From Aureobasidium sp. EXF-3400 (lineage: Eukaryota > Ascomycota > Dothideomycetes > Dothideales > Saccotheciaceae): 64,000 nt of DNA. Positions 22,292 through 33,137 of the stretch are shown piece by piece. The notes under the pieces were generated by a model, which was given only the letters and a program-made list of their open reading frames with translations, did no database searches and was not told where the DNA came from. The first letter of the stretch is position 1. The number at the start of each line of letters is the position of its first letter. The position numbers were made by a program, and so were the translations under genes. Where the stretch lies: assembly GCA_024195585.1 (NCBI GenBank), contig SWBL01000114.1:62001-126000 (forward strand), read 5' to 3'.

Positions 22292-23040
22292 TTAAGCACT
22301 ATGCAATGTTAGTTTCTGCTATGATACTTGGACTCAAACTCCGATGCAGCGACAGCAAAAGTGTGGAAGCCAGTCAGTCGACAAGGGGACAGGATACTTA
22401 CAACAGCGACAACGTCAAGTCACCACGAATACTAGCCTTCAACTCAATCTCCACATCCAGATTGGCATCCAACTTGAGCTTCAAACCATCAGTCTCATCA
22501 AGCAGCGAAGCCTCCTTCTGTGGCGGTTTCTTGTAGTAAGGCTGGTTTGGGTTCTTTCCTCGCACGGGGATTTCTCCCCTGTCGGCTCTGGCTTTGGTGA
22601 CGGGGCCATCCATTGAGGTTGAGTCGGGACCGATGCGCTCGAAAGGCTGCATCTCGTGCATGTCGCCGTTGGCATCTGCTTCCTCGAGGGCTTCGAGGGA
22701 GTTTGTGTGCATGTATTTGCCGTCTCGTTGGTCGTTCTTTACTCGCTTTCTTCGGGCGCGGCGGGATGAGGATCTGGAACGCTCGGTTTGTAGACCTGGA
22801 TATTCCCAATACACGCATCAGTCTCGGGTTGGAATGGGAGAAAGGTCGGGGTGGATTAGATGTTTTACCGGTTTGACGCAGCTCTTGCTTGTAGAATTCA
22901 TCGTGCTTCTTTTGTTGGGTTACGGTTCTCTGGTTTTGTGCTTGCTCTGCCTGGCTACCCTGGAATCGCTTTTCGTCTCCAGATGGATACTCCGGCTCGA
23001 AGTCCTGGCGGGCTTTTATGATCTCCTCGTCGGTCGGCAT
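22292..23040 (-). CDS. Unrecognised family, member 1 (C-terminal alternating beta motif)
   Basis: A 190-residue protein in three exons: 23040-22869, 22795-22402 and 22298-22292. The introns are 73 and 103 nt; the last donor is GTAAGT, preceded in reading by GDLTLSL. The N-terminal two thirds are hydrophilic and look disordered (MPTDEEIIKARQDFEPEYPS, later a basic run RSRSSSRRARRKRVK). The last 30 residues show strict hydrophobic/polar alternation (LKLKLDANLDVEIELKASI, then RGDLTLSLFA), a pattern for one long amphipathic beta strand or hairpin. The final exon encodes only two residues and the stop. The next gene on the same strand ends with nearly the same motif and an intron at the same codon position. 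I do not recognise a function. Confidence 0.72.
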
Positions 23041-24130
23041 ATTGGTGGTATCCTGTTAATTGTGTGAGGGGAGGAATAGGAAATGGGAATGGACTGTATG
23101 GGTCCACGGGTTGACTACAGAAGGGTAGAGGGAAATCACAGTTGGGCTAGTGGTCAGAGCAGCGAGACGGTAGCAACCAAAGAGCGAAAAGCAGTGACGT
23201 CCGCGGGGAATGGAAAAGGTGCCGATGGAGACAGGGAAGCAACTCTTACCCAACTAGCTGCTCTTGCTCTCGATCTCGAGGAAACAAACCTCCCGCTTAA
23301 CGAGTAGTTGGTAGCAGGGTACCTAGCCACTCCTAGCGAGGTTGGCACGCCTGCTGCGCCATGATCGAATCCATGTGCCACACAAACCTGATTTCCTAGG
23401 GATCCGCACCAGCCACACGTCATAGCGAGAAGCCCTGCACGCAATCCCGAGCTCTCATTGCAGACGACGCGTTGCTGCAAAGCGACTCGATTCGGACCTG
23501 TTGACAGGGGTTGTTCTGGCTGACAGCGGGGAAGGAAGCTGAAACTGCAATGCTTGCCGAGTGTGTGGCTCGGGAGCGGCTTGGGTCAACGTGAAAAGTG
23601 GCTCCGCTGTGGGCATTTCAAGGCACGTCTTATGATCTTTAGGGCATTTTGCGAAGAAATGATTTCGTGAGACCCGCTCTCAAACACTATTTTATGAATC
23701 GAGGTGCTGCGCCTCATCTGGCTGATACATCGACGTCAGGTTGTCAGAAGATCCGGGCCTTGTCATATATCGAGCTCTGATGAATACGAGGGTACCTCAG
23801 GCAGCAAGTGCCAATCATCATATGGACTGATCATAGAGGTTGGGCTCCAATGCAAGATGTGTGTGATTGGGTGACCAACAGCAAGAGACTGTCAGGATTG
23901 TGTGACTCAAGCTTTTCGATGGGAGGGAAAAATCACACACGTGCCAAAGGAGAAGATGTGGATGAAAGTCGTCTCGTCGTCTTTGATCTAAACGTACTTT
24001 ACAGGATAATGGAAGGAAAAACAATGAACATATGGTAATCCAACAAGTGCCAAAACTCCATGAAATCCCATTATAAGTGTCATCAACATTGGTCGTACGC
24101 AGCCTAAGCGTATGTGTAGCAGCAATGATT
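23041..24130. other. Intergenic between the two paralogues, 1090 bp
   Basis: This is the promoter side of member 1 and the 3' flank of member 2. The short plus-strand frames near 23083 and 23808 lack family features. Nothing else is supported. Confidence 0.45.
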
Positions 24131-24852
24131 TTAGTTGCTGTTGATGTGTTAGTCTTGTCAAACGAGAAGAGTCTTCGATATACGTACAGCAGACCCAGTG
24201 TCAAGTCACCGTGAATCTTGGCCTTGAGTTGAATCTCAATATCCAGGTTAAGCTCCAGTCTCAGACGAAGCTGTTCGCCCTTGCCGCCATCGTCGTCTTC
24301 CTCACCACCGCCTTGCTTTTGTTGGCCTCCAGTCAAACCACCAAGTGCGTTGCCGGCTGTGTTGCCGACTTGGTCGACGGCCTGTCCAGCGGTGTTCTGG
24401 ACCATTTCGCCGGCTCCGCCGACTGCATCACCTCCAGGAACGTTCTCGGTAATGTCGTCCAGGGGGCCACCACCACCGCCGCCTCCTCCCTGCTTCTTCT
24501 GGCGTTGACGTTGACGACGTCCACCGTTTGCGGAGGCATCGCTTCTGGCAACGGATTCGGTGTCGCTATCCCCTCCCTTGCGGCCGCGACCACGGCTCTG
24601 GCGTCGGCGAGATTGAGATGCTTGACGTGACTTTTGCTGTTGAGGTTCCGGTTCGGCTTCTTCTTCTCCATCGGCATTGGCGCTGGCATCGGCTTCAGCA
24701 TCTGCGTTTCCGCCAGCCTTAGCCTCAGCTTCAGCACCACCGTCTCCTTCCGACTGATCGGGAGTAGGCTGTTGTTGGGGCTTCTTCGAGCCGAGCTTCT
24801 GGGGCTTCTTCTTCTCGGGTGCGGCACCACCTTCGGCTTGCTTGTCGGACAT
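24131..24852 (-). CDS. Unrecognised family, member 2 (C-terminal alternating beta motif)
   Basis: A 223-residue protein with exon 1 (24852-24188) and a 7-nt coding exon 2 (24137-24131), separated by a 50-nt intron (GTACGT...CAACAG, branch CTAAC). The N-terminus is rich in Lys, Gln, Ala and Glu (MSDKQAEGGAAPEKKKPQK). An RG/RS-rich part follows (RRRQSRGRGRKGG), then a Gly8 run and an amphipathic stretch with a repeating pattern (ENVPGGDAVGGAGEMVQN, then TAGQAVDQVGNTAGNALG). The C-terminus is LRLRLELNLDIEIQLKAKI followed by HGDLTLGLLN, matching the neighbour at 22.3 kb. The RG patch could bind nucleic acid; that is only a guess. There is no signal peptide or membrane segment, and I assign no function. 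Confidence 0.75.
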
Positions 24853-25906
24853 GATAGAGAGTTGTGAAAGTGGTAGTGTAGTGGATGTAGTAGGTCAAGT
24901 GTGGGGATTTGAAGGAGTGCTTGCGAGAAGGAAGAAAGTTGAGAGAATGGAAAAAGACCCGGCTAGATACTTAGAAAGACTAGCAGAGCACACCCTTGGA
25001 CACCCGAACAGGTTTCGAAACCCGCATGAATGTCAAAGGGCGGTCCTTTGACGTAACATTGGCTCACCAGCCACATTTCTCGAGGACCGAAGTGGGCACC
25101 TCAGCATGCAGGCGTGCTGATCGCGCGTGAGCCAATGCATGGAGCTCGCGAGAAGTTGCAATTAGCGGGCAATGTCAAGGCCAGCCACAGGCGTTGAGGC
25201 GTCACAATCGAACTGCGTCTGTGCATAGGCTGACGGGACTTCAACCTTCCGGCATGCTCGCTTGCTTGTAGCGCAGAGGCCAGGCGACGATGATGATGAG
25301 TTTGTCTCTGACCGGCTCGGAGGCCTCAGGTTACTGCAAAGGCATGAGCGAAGATCGAATGTGCTTTTCGTAGTCATCTTCATCGAGATCGTAAGGAAGA
25401 AGTTGACAGGGATGACCGAAAAGCCGCGTCGTTGAAGATGATCTCAACTTCTCAAGCACTTCTTCAGCACCACATGGGTCGCCGTTTCCTTGAGCGACTT
25501 TGTTTTGCTGTTTTTCGTGCTTTGTGTCGTGCGTTGCTCGAGATGCTCGCAGGATTCCCATGTGCCAGTCTCGATAGAGTCTCGCCTTTAGCTGGCCTGC
25601 TTTTACGCTCCAACACCATTGAAATTTGGGACCTCTGATAAAACCTAGAGAAGATGAGCATATCGTTGCAATCCTGATCATGAACGCTCAAAGGTATGTA
25701 CAGTCCAGTAGACTCATGCATTTGAACGATGCGACTCAGGAGAGCTCCCATCTGAGGCAGGTCACGACTTTTGACCATCAGGTAAGCAGCGGAGCCTCAG
25801 CTTGCAATCGCTCCGTTATCTGATCCTCGGGATCTTTCGTTGCGAGCCATGATACGTTGATATCATCGTTTCTCTCCAAGTGTATCTTCTAATAACCACA
25901 AACACA
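24853..25906. other. Divergent intergenic region, 1054 bp
   Basis: This lies between paralogue 2 (minus) and the DUF2470 gene (plus). Overlapping minus-strand frames between 25331 and 25778 could hide a small gene, but I could not find a convincing exon structure or family. The rest shows nothing. Confidence 0.4.
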
Positions 25907-26682
25907 ATGAGTGACCAGGCATCTAAAGATGCGGCTGCAAAGGCTCGTATCATCAACCACATGAACGAAGACCATCATGATTCGGTAAGTACAACTGAAA
26001 TCGAGAAAATGTCCATTCGTTGATGGAGGACTCAAAGGTCATTCGATATCTCGAAAACTATCACCACCTTCCAGGTTACCAGGCTTATCATGGCAAAATC
26101 ACGGATGCATCACTCGAGTACATCGCTTTTGAGTGTGCTGGTATGAAGTATAGGACGGCCCTGGACCCTCCCATGACCTCTTTCCGCGAAGCGCGAGAGC
26201 GCTTGGTACAGATGGACAAAGAATGCCTCGAGACGCTTGGTCGAAGTGACATTACCATCAAGGAATACCAGGCACCCACTGGACCTTATCTCGCACTTTT
26301 CATCCTCGTATCAACAGTACTCGTGGCATTCAGGACCAGAGGAAACTTCGAAGCTGGAAGTATCATTTCTGCCATTGTGCCTGGCTCGTTTGCTCGATTC
26401 TGTTGGACGATACAACCTTTCATCTGGTACGGAATGCTCGCCATACACGGAGTAGAGACGTGGCACATGTCTCGTGGACGACTGGCAAAGCACAACGTCA
26501 ATATTCGAAGCCGAGTATGGTGGTTGTGGATTGCCACGACTTTCATCGAAGGTGTCGGCGCGTACAACAGGTTAGTTCGCTGCACTCATTGATACATGCT
26601 CCAATATTGTTGACCAAAGTGATACAGATTCGATAAAATGGTTCAGCAGAAGAGGGCTGAGAAGGACAAGCAAAAGCACTGA
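25907..26682 (+). CDS. DUF2470-domain integral membrane protein
   Basis: A 221-residue protein in three exons: 25907-25984, 26038-26570 and 26628-26682, with introns of 53 and 57 nt. The N-terminal half is the DUF2470 fold, recognised by INHMNEDHHDSVIRYLENY and by the strand pair ITDASLEYIAFECAGMKYR. This fold also occurs as the C-terminal domain of haem-utilisation (HugZ-like) proteins. The second half has about three to four hydrophobic helices (LALFILVSTVLVAF; VWWLWIATTFIEG) and a charged tail (QQKRAEKDKQKH), an arrangement typical of a fungal family annotated as integral membrane protein. A haem or flavin link is family background only. The exact role is unknown. Confidence 0.85.
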
Positions 26683-27265
26683 TGAAGGCCGATCTCGCAT
26701 GGTATGCAAGCAACCCATTGCGGAGTCGAGGCGTCGAGTTGCCGAGGTGGCAGGAAATTTTGGACTCACACGACATCTGAACGCGACAAACGCGTGCCAC
26801 TGTGAAGGCCGTTACACAGAAGGTTGTGCTGTAACGTGGCTGCAAAACGGGTGCAAACGATAGCACGAAGATAGGGAGATAGAGCGTAGATCATATAGTA
26901 GAAAGCAACGCCAAGCCAAGCCACAGTATCCCATTCGTGCCTTCTCCGAAGACGATCTGTAGATGCCGAGAGTGGTGCATGTCGATTCGGTATCCAATGC
27001 GCATGCATCCTTGTGCATCCTCTCGGTTGTTCCTCTTTCTTTTTCGTTTTCCTTCGGTCTTCAATGCACCGGGTGTGAAGCTGTAAGGAGGCATTTGGTC
27101 CATGTCTCATGCTTGCGTCGGTTTCTGTTTCATACTGAACCAGCACGCCGTCTGCCAGGAGTGCGGCTACTAATAACAAAAGTCCGTCGGCCATGAAGCG
27201 CATCGATATGATCGACTGCACTCTCTGAACTATCCCCGTACTGTGTACTCGGCCCTCGATCCATC
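26683..27265. other. Intergenic, 583 bp
   Basis: This is the 3' flank of the DUF2470 gene and the upstream region of the GAS2-domain gene, both on the plus strand. No gene is supported. Confidence 0.5.
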
Positions 27266-30200
27266 ATGGCTCGCAATCCGGCCATTGACCCCCCACGTTT
27301 CGCACCGCCGACGAAGGTCTACTCGGCCACCTCATCACCCACGCATTCACGATCTCCTTCCCCGTCGCGACGCAACCGCAACCTCTCGCTGTCCGATGAC
27401 CCTCTATGCCGTGATCTTTCCCCAACACGCACGTTAAAAGCATTCACATCGACGCCGGGAAGCGAAGAGAGCAAGAGCCAGGCAGCCTTAGTGCGATTGA
27501 TTGAGAAGGCATCCACTTCGGAAAGAGCTTTTGGCATCAAGATAGCCCAGACATGCAAGGACATCAAAGCCTGGCACAATGAACTGCAACAATGGCCCTG
27601 GACCAACTCATTCGAGCCCCCTGCCCATGCTGCACACGCTGCCGAGGGTCCCTACTGGGGCAGCCTTCGCGAGAGCCAGATCATAGCCTATGAACAACGC
27701 ATTCAGGACATCCGCGAAGCCCTATTTGACCAGGATGTCGACGAGCTGAAGGACTATGTCCTCTCCCACCACCTCCAACCAAAATCGTCCGGTTATGAAC
27801 ACTACGAGCGTCTTGACGACTTCACTGCCCTCATCACGGCCACTATCCTGCGTGCCTTGCCTGATCTTTCACGTTTGGGCCGCTTGTTGGACACTTGGTC
27901 GATGCGCGTGACGCTTTTGCGCAAGGTTCCTGGCTATCTCAGAGGCCTTGGTCAAGCCAAGACCGATCTTGACAATGCTTGGTCTGCCATGGCCCAGTGT
28001 CTTCGTGATACAAACGACACATCTGCCGTGCGCGGCGCTTACCAAGCCTGTCAAGAGCAGTTAGAATCACGTATGGGCAAAGTCGGCGGACGACTCGATG
28101 CCATGTTGGATGATCTTGAGGGTCGCGAAGAAACCCTTCCGGATGCTTGGATTGACACATTTGAGACGCTCGAGTCGAATTACAGCGATTGGCGCACTCA
28201 GACCGAGCGCCGCATAGTGGGTCATAACATGCCTCCATCTGTGCCCATCGGCAAAGAACAGGCTCCTGCCAATGCAACGACTCGCGAGATTTCTCCCTCT
28301 TCTAAGTCTTCAGACCACGATAGGAACGCCCTTGTAAATGCTGCTCCAGGATTGGTCGCCTCTTCAGACATTGCCTCGAATGTGCCGACCGAGAATGGTT
28401 CGGGCGAGTTTGTGAATCAGGCTGATGAATATGCGCTCGTTCAACCAGCTGAGAGCCCCATTTTGGGAACCGGCTCCTCATTCTTACCCGATCTGGATGA
28501 GACCTCTGACATAGAAAGTGACAATCTCTCCAGAGACTTGAAAAAGGTACCGCTCTCGCCAATCAACACCGCCCAACAGACCGTGTCGGCCAATGGTACT
28601 CTACAGCGAGCTGGCAGCTTGAAATCATTGTCTCCAAGCATCACACGCTCTCGCCATGTGCCTATCGTTGTCGGCTACGGCGAAGTTGCGCCGTCAAGTC
28701 CCTCAGATTCGATTGTACCAACCCCTGATCTTGGGTCTCCAGCTGTCACTGCCGCCAATTCATCATCACCGGCTTTGGAGCAGGCTTCTCCGGCCGTGAG
28801 TAGTGTTCGCGCTAGAGCAGCTTTCCTCAATGGAGGCATCGAGCGTACTCAGTCGTTGCAGAAGTCTGTCAATAGTCCTGTCCGATCCTTTGAGCATGCA
28901 TCCATGGCCTTCACCAAACTATTTAACAAGACCAACAATGCTTCCAACAATGTCTCTAATCACTCCAGGACTAGCTCTACTTCTAGCCGAACAAGCAACC
29001 GCAAGGGTCTGGGTCTAGGCATCAAGAATCATGAAGGCTTCCGCCACTTTCATCGTTCTTCGTCTCTGACTATGCCTGCCCAGTCCGACAAGGACGGCAA
29101 CAACAACTCGGCAGGAGAACCACAACCCCCTGTGCAATCGTTATCACCCCCGATTTCGAACATGATCCCCAGCTCGCAGCAGGCTGCAGCACCTCGTGCC
29201 GTCTCTCAGCCTGTGCGTACGAACATTCCACAAGATCTTGAACGGCCAATGGATGCATTCATCACACCAGAGATTGAACAAGACTACTTCCCTTCTACTG
29301 AAAACAGCAAGTCGACGCTTGACTCGAACTGGAATTCGCCGGCGCCCGTCGAGTTTCCAGAAAACTGGCCCCTGCCTGTCAGAATTTATGGTGATGAGAT
29401 CCATACACCGAAGGATCCGATGGAGTCCGACATGTTTGAGAAGATGTTCGTCGACAGTTTACCTGGCACACCACAGACCAAGTCTCGACCACCATCGCAA
29501 GAAAGCAACCCTTTCGAAAAGATGTTCAGATCGAAACGATCAAAGTCGATCGAGCCACTCTTCGACGATATGATGCTTGCCGATGTCTCTCAGCACAGAC
29601 CTCGCAGCGGATCATCATCACCTGGCGGCTCGAGACCGAGACATATATCCAGACCCAGTACTACCAGCTTGCCTTTTGAACCTATCACAGAAATGCCGAC
29701 ACCTGGCTCATTCGATGCGACTCCCGAGATTCAAGACGCTTCTTCGGCTGGCTACTTCAGAGCTAAGCAGGTACAGGCATCACCAGGAAGTCGGATATCG
29801 CCAGTCCCTAGGAGCAATACTTCATGGAGCAATTTCAGTTCTGTAGGCGCTGGACATGATCAGGTTCTCGAGGATTCTGACGAGCACGGCGATCATTACA
29901 GCCCTAAGAGAAGGCATTCAATGATCAAGAGAGCTTCCGTGACTTCAATTGAGGCTCACCCACGATCAGAGCTCAACACAATCGAGATACCTGATATACC
30001 CAGACGGTCTAGTTTCTCACCACCAACCACAGCCAAGCTGATCAAGGACCCAGCATTCGAGGATGCAAGTGACGATTCAACTGACCTTGGTGGTGAACCA
30101 CCTGCATTCGGGTTGCCACCTCCGACGCTGCGTTCTGACACCGGGAGAAGCAATATCGCCAAAGCTGTTGTAGCCTCGAAGCTACCGCCACTCAACCTTG

Positions 30201-31300
30201 AAGTACACAAGCGTCGCTACGTTGTCGAACCGGAGGCCACGCCTAGAGCTTCAGATGCCAACCGCAGTATCTCTCAGCCTCAGACGGCTAGAAAAGGTCA
30301 CACGCGAAACACTTCGAACGCTGAACAACTCGACCGACATGTCAGCCGCGTTCTGAACACTTTGCCATCCCGTATCGCTTTCAAACCCTCACTTTCGCTT
30401 CCATCCCGCGAAGTATCTCGTGAGCCGTCTCGTGAGCCGTCACCGGCACCAGGCACTGCTGCCAGCTATTCTCGACCACGTCCTAGTATGCTAAGCAAGC
30501 CTCCTCGTACTGGGCTCACTCTATCGGCCGTCCAGTCTGAACTGTCTTCCAAGAAGTTGAATGCAAACGATGCAGATGGCAAGATGTACTATTTGACCCA
30601 AGAAGGAAAAGAACAGCCCATCAAGCTGTTTGTGCGTCTTGTCGGAGAGGGAGAACGCTGTATGGTACGTGTAGGCGGTGGTTGGGCCGACCTAGGCGAA
30701 TACCTACGCCAATACGCAGAGCACCACGGCCATCGTACTTTTAGTGACGGTAAGCTGGAAGTGGGCGGCGCACGTGTTGGCGGAGCCACAAAGACTCGAA
30801 CACCACTGAGCAGGCCAGGGAGTGTTCTCGATCGTCCAGAGAGTAGTATGGGTTTCCGCAATCGTTCGTCCTCTAGTGGTCTAGGAGCTTCGATGCCACT
30901 GGATTTGCTACAAAGCAGTCCATCAGCCACTACTCAACCCATCGACCTCACACCCACCACCGCTCGCAATGGTGCCTTTCACACTCCGACCGGTTCTGTG
31001 AAAAGCTCTTCGCGTCCTTCTACTGCGGACACCTTCCTAAACGCCTCTCCATCGTCATGGTCAGGTCAGGATATTGGTCTTGCGGGACCCTCGGCCAAGC
31101 ACTCACGCGGCAACCGCGAGCTTGATGAACAGAAAGCTCGCTGGGTGGAAGATATGATGAACCGAGCCAAGCAAGTCAGCAGCGTTGAGAGAAAGAAGAG
31201 CGAGCCCGACCGCGCCGCTTGGTCAGAAATGGGTAAGGTCGGCGGCACGAGACGCATGATGTTCCGCCACAAGACTGGTGGAGAGAACGGAAGTGGCTAG
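27266..31300 (+). CDS. Large GAS2 (GAR)-domain protein, probable microtubule-associated protein
   Basis: A single uninterrupted exon of 1344 residues. The N-terminal 330 residues after a Ser/Pro-rich head are helical and folded (LVRLIEKASTSERAFGIKIA, KDIKAWHNELQQWPW, later SRLGRLLDTWSMRVTLLRKV). Residues 340 to about 1090 are a long low-complexity Ser/Pro/Thr region with short linear motifs, including a repeated FEKMF (DMFEKMFVDS and NPFEKMFRSK). Near residues 1095-1165 lies a GAS2 domain (GKMYYLTQEGKEQPIKLFVR, then VRVGGGWADLGEYL), which in spectraplakins and Gas2 proteins binds microtubules. The tail is basic (TRRMMFRHKTGG). A role in microtubule or spindle organisation is inferred from the domain. 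The absence of introns over 4 kb is notable here. Confidence 0.88.
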   Translation: MARNPAIDPPRFAPPTKVYSATSSPTHSRSPSPSRRNRNLSLSDDPLCRDLSPTRTLKAFTSTPGSEESKSQAALVRLIEKASTSERAFGIKIAQTCKDIKAWHNELQQWPWTNSFEPPAHAAHAAEGPYWGSLRESQIIAYEQRIQDIREALFDQDVDELKDYVLSHHLQPKSSGYEHYERLDDFTALITATILRALPDLSRLGRLLDTWSMRVTLLRKVPGYLRGLGQAKTDLDNAWSAMAQCLRDTNDTSAVRGAYQACQEQLESRMGKVGGRLDAMLDDLEGREETLPDAWIDTFETLESNYSDWRTQTERRIVGHNMPPSVPIGKEQAPANATTREISPSSKSSDHDRNALVNAAPGLVASSDIASNVPTENGSGEFVNQADEYALVQPAESPILGTGSSFLPDLDETSDIESDNLSRDLKKVPLSPINTAQQTVSANGTLQRAGSLKSLSPSITRSRHVPIVVGYGEVAPSSPSDSIVPTPDLGSPAVTAANSSSPALEQASPAVSSVRARAAFLNGGIERTQSLQKSVNSPVRSFEHASMAFTKLFNKTNNASNNVSNHSRTSSTSSRTSNRKGLGLGIKNHEGFRHFHRSSSLTMPAQSDKDGNNNSAGEPQPPVQSLSPPISNMIPSSQQAAAPRAVSQPVRTNIPQDLERPMDAFITPEIEQDYFPSTENSKSTLDSNWNSPAPVEFPENWPLPVRIYGDEIHTPKDPMESDMFEKMFVDSLPGTPQTKSRPPSQESNPFEKMFRSKRSKSIEPLFDDMMLADVSQHRPRSGSSSPGGSRPRHISRPSTTSLPFEPITEMPTPGSFDATPEIQDASSAGYFRAKQVQASPGSRISPVPRSNTSWSNFSSVGAGHDQVLEDSDEHGDHYSPKRRHSMIKRASVTSIEAHPRSELNTIEIPDIPRRSSFSPPTTAKLIKDPAFEDASDDSTDLGGEPPAFGLPPPTLRSDTGRSNIAKAVVASKLPPLNLEVHKRRYVVEPEATPRASDANRSISQPQTARKGHTRNTSNAEQLDRHVSRVLNTLPSRIAFKPSLSLPSREVSREPSREPSPAPGTAASYSRPRPSMLSKPPRTGLTLSAVQSELSSKKLNANDADGKMYYLTQEGKEQPIKLFVRLVGEGERCMVRVGGGWADLGEYLRQYAEHHGHRTFSDGKLEVGGARVGGATKTRTPLSRPGSVLDRPESSMGFRNRSSSSGLGASMPLDLLQSSPSATTQPIDLTPTTARNGAFHTPTGSVKSSSRPSTADTFLNASPSSWSGQDIGLAGPSAKHSRGNRELDEQKARWVEDMMNRAKQVSSVERKKSEPDRAAWSEMGKVGGTRRMMFRHKTGGENGSG

Positions 31301-32042
31301 GAGATCTCTGATCATTTTGGCCCGTTTTGTGATTTGTTTCTGTTCCTTGGATCATGGCGTTTAAAGATTCTATCGACCCTTGTATGTTACTCACGACCAG
31401 TTTTGTTTTTTCTTATGATGATTTTCTTGTTTGTTGGCACATGAGCAGTTGAGCAAGGCAGCGTGGAACAGTACATGCGAGAGTTCTTTCAGATAGTAAA
31501 TGCCACAGCTGTTGTATCGCCATCATGCTTCTGCGTTTTGGCTTCTTGACTTATCTGGGCCTGTGATTGCCAGTGCTTTTCTGGCTGAACCCACCGGCTC
31601 CTTCTCTGATCCGGTGCTCTAAACCAAGTACGTACTTTTCAGTATTTGGCAGATTTCACGTAGTCTATATTTGTTGTTGGATTAAAGTCTTCTGTACTAG
31701 GTATGATATGTTAGTTCGGGTTGCCCCCTCAACATTGGACTTGAAAAACCCATATTCTGTGTGACTGATAGATCTTTTTGCAATAGACTTTATATCTTTA
31801 TCGTTCTTCCTATTCATCACAAATCACACCTTGTTCACAGCTTCTCTTACCGTCAACTTGTGAGTACAGACGAAAGCGACTTGTCTCTGTCAGTAAGTCT
31901 TGGATCGATGTATCGCGTCCATCCTTGTTCGTGAGTGATATGGTGGCGTCATTCTGTTCCTTCCATATTCTGTTTTCCTCGTTGTTCATCACAACCACTT
32001 TTTTATATCACAATTTCCTTTGGTCAGCCTTCGAAAGCTAAA
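31301..32042. other. Intergenic, 742 bp
   Basis: This is the 3' flank of the GAS2-domain gene and the upstream region of the epimerase-like gene. The frame of the latter stays open upstream to 31935 but without an ATG, so that part is leader. Nothing else is seen. Confidence 0.5.
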
Positions 32043-33137
32043 ATGCATATCAAGGACAGGACATTGGTGCTCAGAATGCCTCATGTACTCGTTACCGGTG
32101 CCTCCGGATTCTTGGGACAAGCAGTGGTGACAGCAATACAAACCGCACATCCAGACTGGACATTAACGAACCTGGACCTACGACCCCCACCAGTTCCTCA
32201 ACCCAATGTCACGTATATCCAAGCAGATATAACACAAGCTTCTGAAGTCGACACAGCCATCCGCGTCGCCAATCCTGACGCCATAATCAATGTAGCAGGC
32301 TGGGTACCCTCCGGCAGCCAAAGATACAGCAACTCCAAAACCATACGAGATAAAGCATTCGCCATAAATCACCTCGGAACCCTGAACGTACTTTCCTCAG
32401 CTCAGAAAACAACAAAATGCAAAATTTTCGTTCACACATCGTCATGTACAGTCCTTGCCGACGACTTGGACAACGACTTTCCAAACATGACTGAAGATAT
32501 ACCAATTGGATATGCAACACTAGCTTATGGAGCAAGCAAGGCACCTGCTGAATCAGCTGTACTAGCTGCCAATTCTGCGTCTTTCAAAACCTGTGCGCTG
32601 AGACCTGCGACTATCATAGGTCCTGGAGATACTTATGGCGTTATCGCCACCATACACAATTGCATTGCCAATGGAGAAACACCTTGGATAATCGGTACAG
32701 GAGATAACATGTACGATTTCATCTACATTACCAATATCGCCGATGCCCATCTCCTCGCGCTGGAGAACTTGCTTTCTGCTACTCCCTCCCCTGAATCGGC
32801 GGCTGGTCAAGCGTTTTTTGTATCGAATCAACAACCGGTTTATTTCAGAGACTTTATGTTGGCGGTGTGGAAGCATTTTGGTCATGTGCCCCCGTTTCAA
32901 ATGAGGATACCAGAGTCTTTGGCTTGGTTTGCTGGGTTGATGGCGGAGGTTAGGATGTGGGTGGTTGGAGGCAAGGAAAGTGCATTGAGTCGAGGGAGCG
33001 TTAGGGATGCGGTGGGGACTAGGTATGCGAGTAGCGAGAAAGTGAGAAGGGTGTTGGGTTACTATCCGCGCGTTGATTTCGTAGATGCTGTTAGGTTGGC
33101 TTGCGAGGTGAGTGTTGTTGCTGCTTATGGGGTTTGA
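32043..33137 (+). CDS. NAD(P)-dependent epimerase/3beta-hydroxysteroid dehydrogenase-like protein
   Basis: An intronless 364-residue extended SDR. The nucleotide-binding motif is VTGASGFLG near residue 15, the catalytic Ser is in HTSSCTV and the YxxxK motif is in LAYGASKAPAE. RPATIIGPGD and YDFIYITNIADAHLLALE are hallmarks of the 3beta-HSD/sterol-4alpha-carboxylate 3-dehydrogenase (Erg26-like) group. The first in-frame ATG is at 32043. The ATG at 32076, directly before the Rossmann strand (MPHVLVTG), is an equally good start. The C-terminal helix around residue 300 (ESLAWFAGLMAEVRMWVVGG) resembles the membrane-associating part of such enzymes. The true substrate (sterol, sugar nucleotide or secondary metabolite) cannot be told. 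Confidence 0.85.
   Translation: MHIKDRTLVLRMPHVLVTGASGFLGQAVVTAIQTAHPDWTLTNLDLRPPPVPQPNVTYIQADITQASEVDTAIRVANPDAIINVAGWVPSGSQRYSNSKTIRDKAFAINHLGTLNVLSSAQKTTKCKIFVHTSSCTVLADDLDNDFPNMTEDIPIGYATLAYGASKAPAESAVLAANSASFKTCALRPATIIGPGDTYGVIATIHNCIANGETPWIIGTGDNMYDFIYITNIADAHLLALENLLSATPSPESAAGQAFFVSNQQPVYFRDFMLAVWKHFGHVPPFQMRIPESLAWFAGLMAEVRMWVVGGKESALSRGSVRDAVGTRYASSEKVRRVLGYYPRVDFVDAVRLACEVSVVAAYGV

Noticed and set aside
23350..23480. A TCGAATCC-like T-loop that might mark a tRNA.
   Set aside because: The flanking stem does not extend to five pairs, the TTC of the loop is missing, and no matching acceptor or anticodon stem was found.
24211..24630. Plus-strand frames rich in Leu, Thr and Ala opposite the second paralogue.
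   Set aside because: They mirror the Gln/Gly/Ala repeats of the real gene, which has an ATG, an intron and a tail conserved in its neighbour.
25331..25778. Overlapping minus-strand open frames that might form a small gene between the second paralogue and the DUF2470 gene.
   Set aside because: Two frames overlap, but no donor/acceptor pair joins them convincingly, no start with good context was found, and the protein matches nothing I know.
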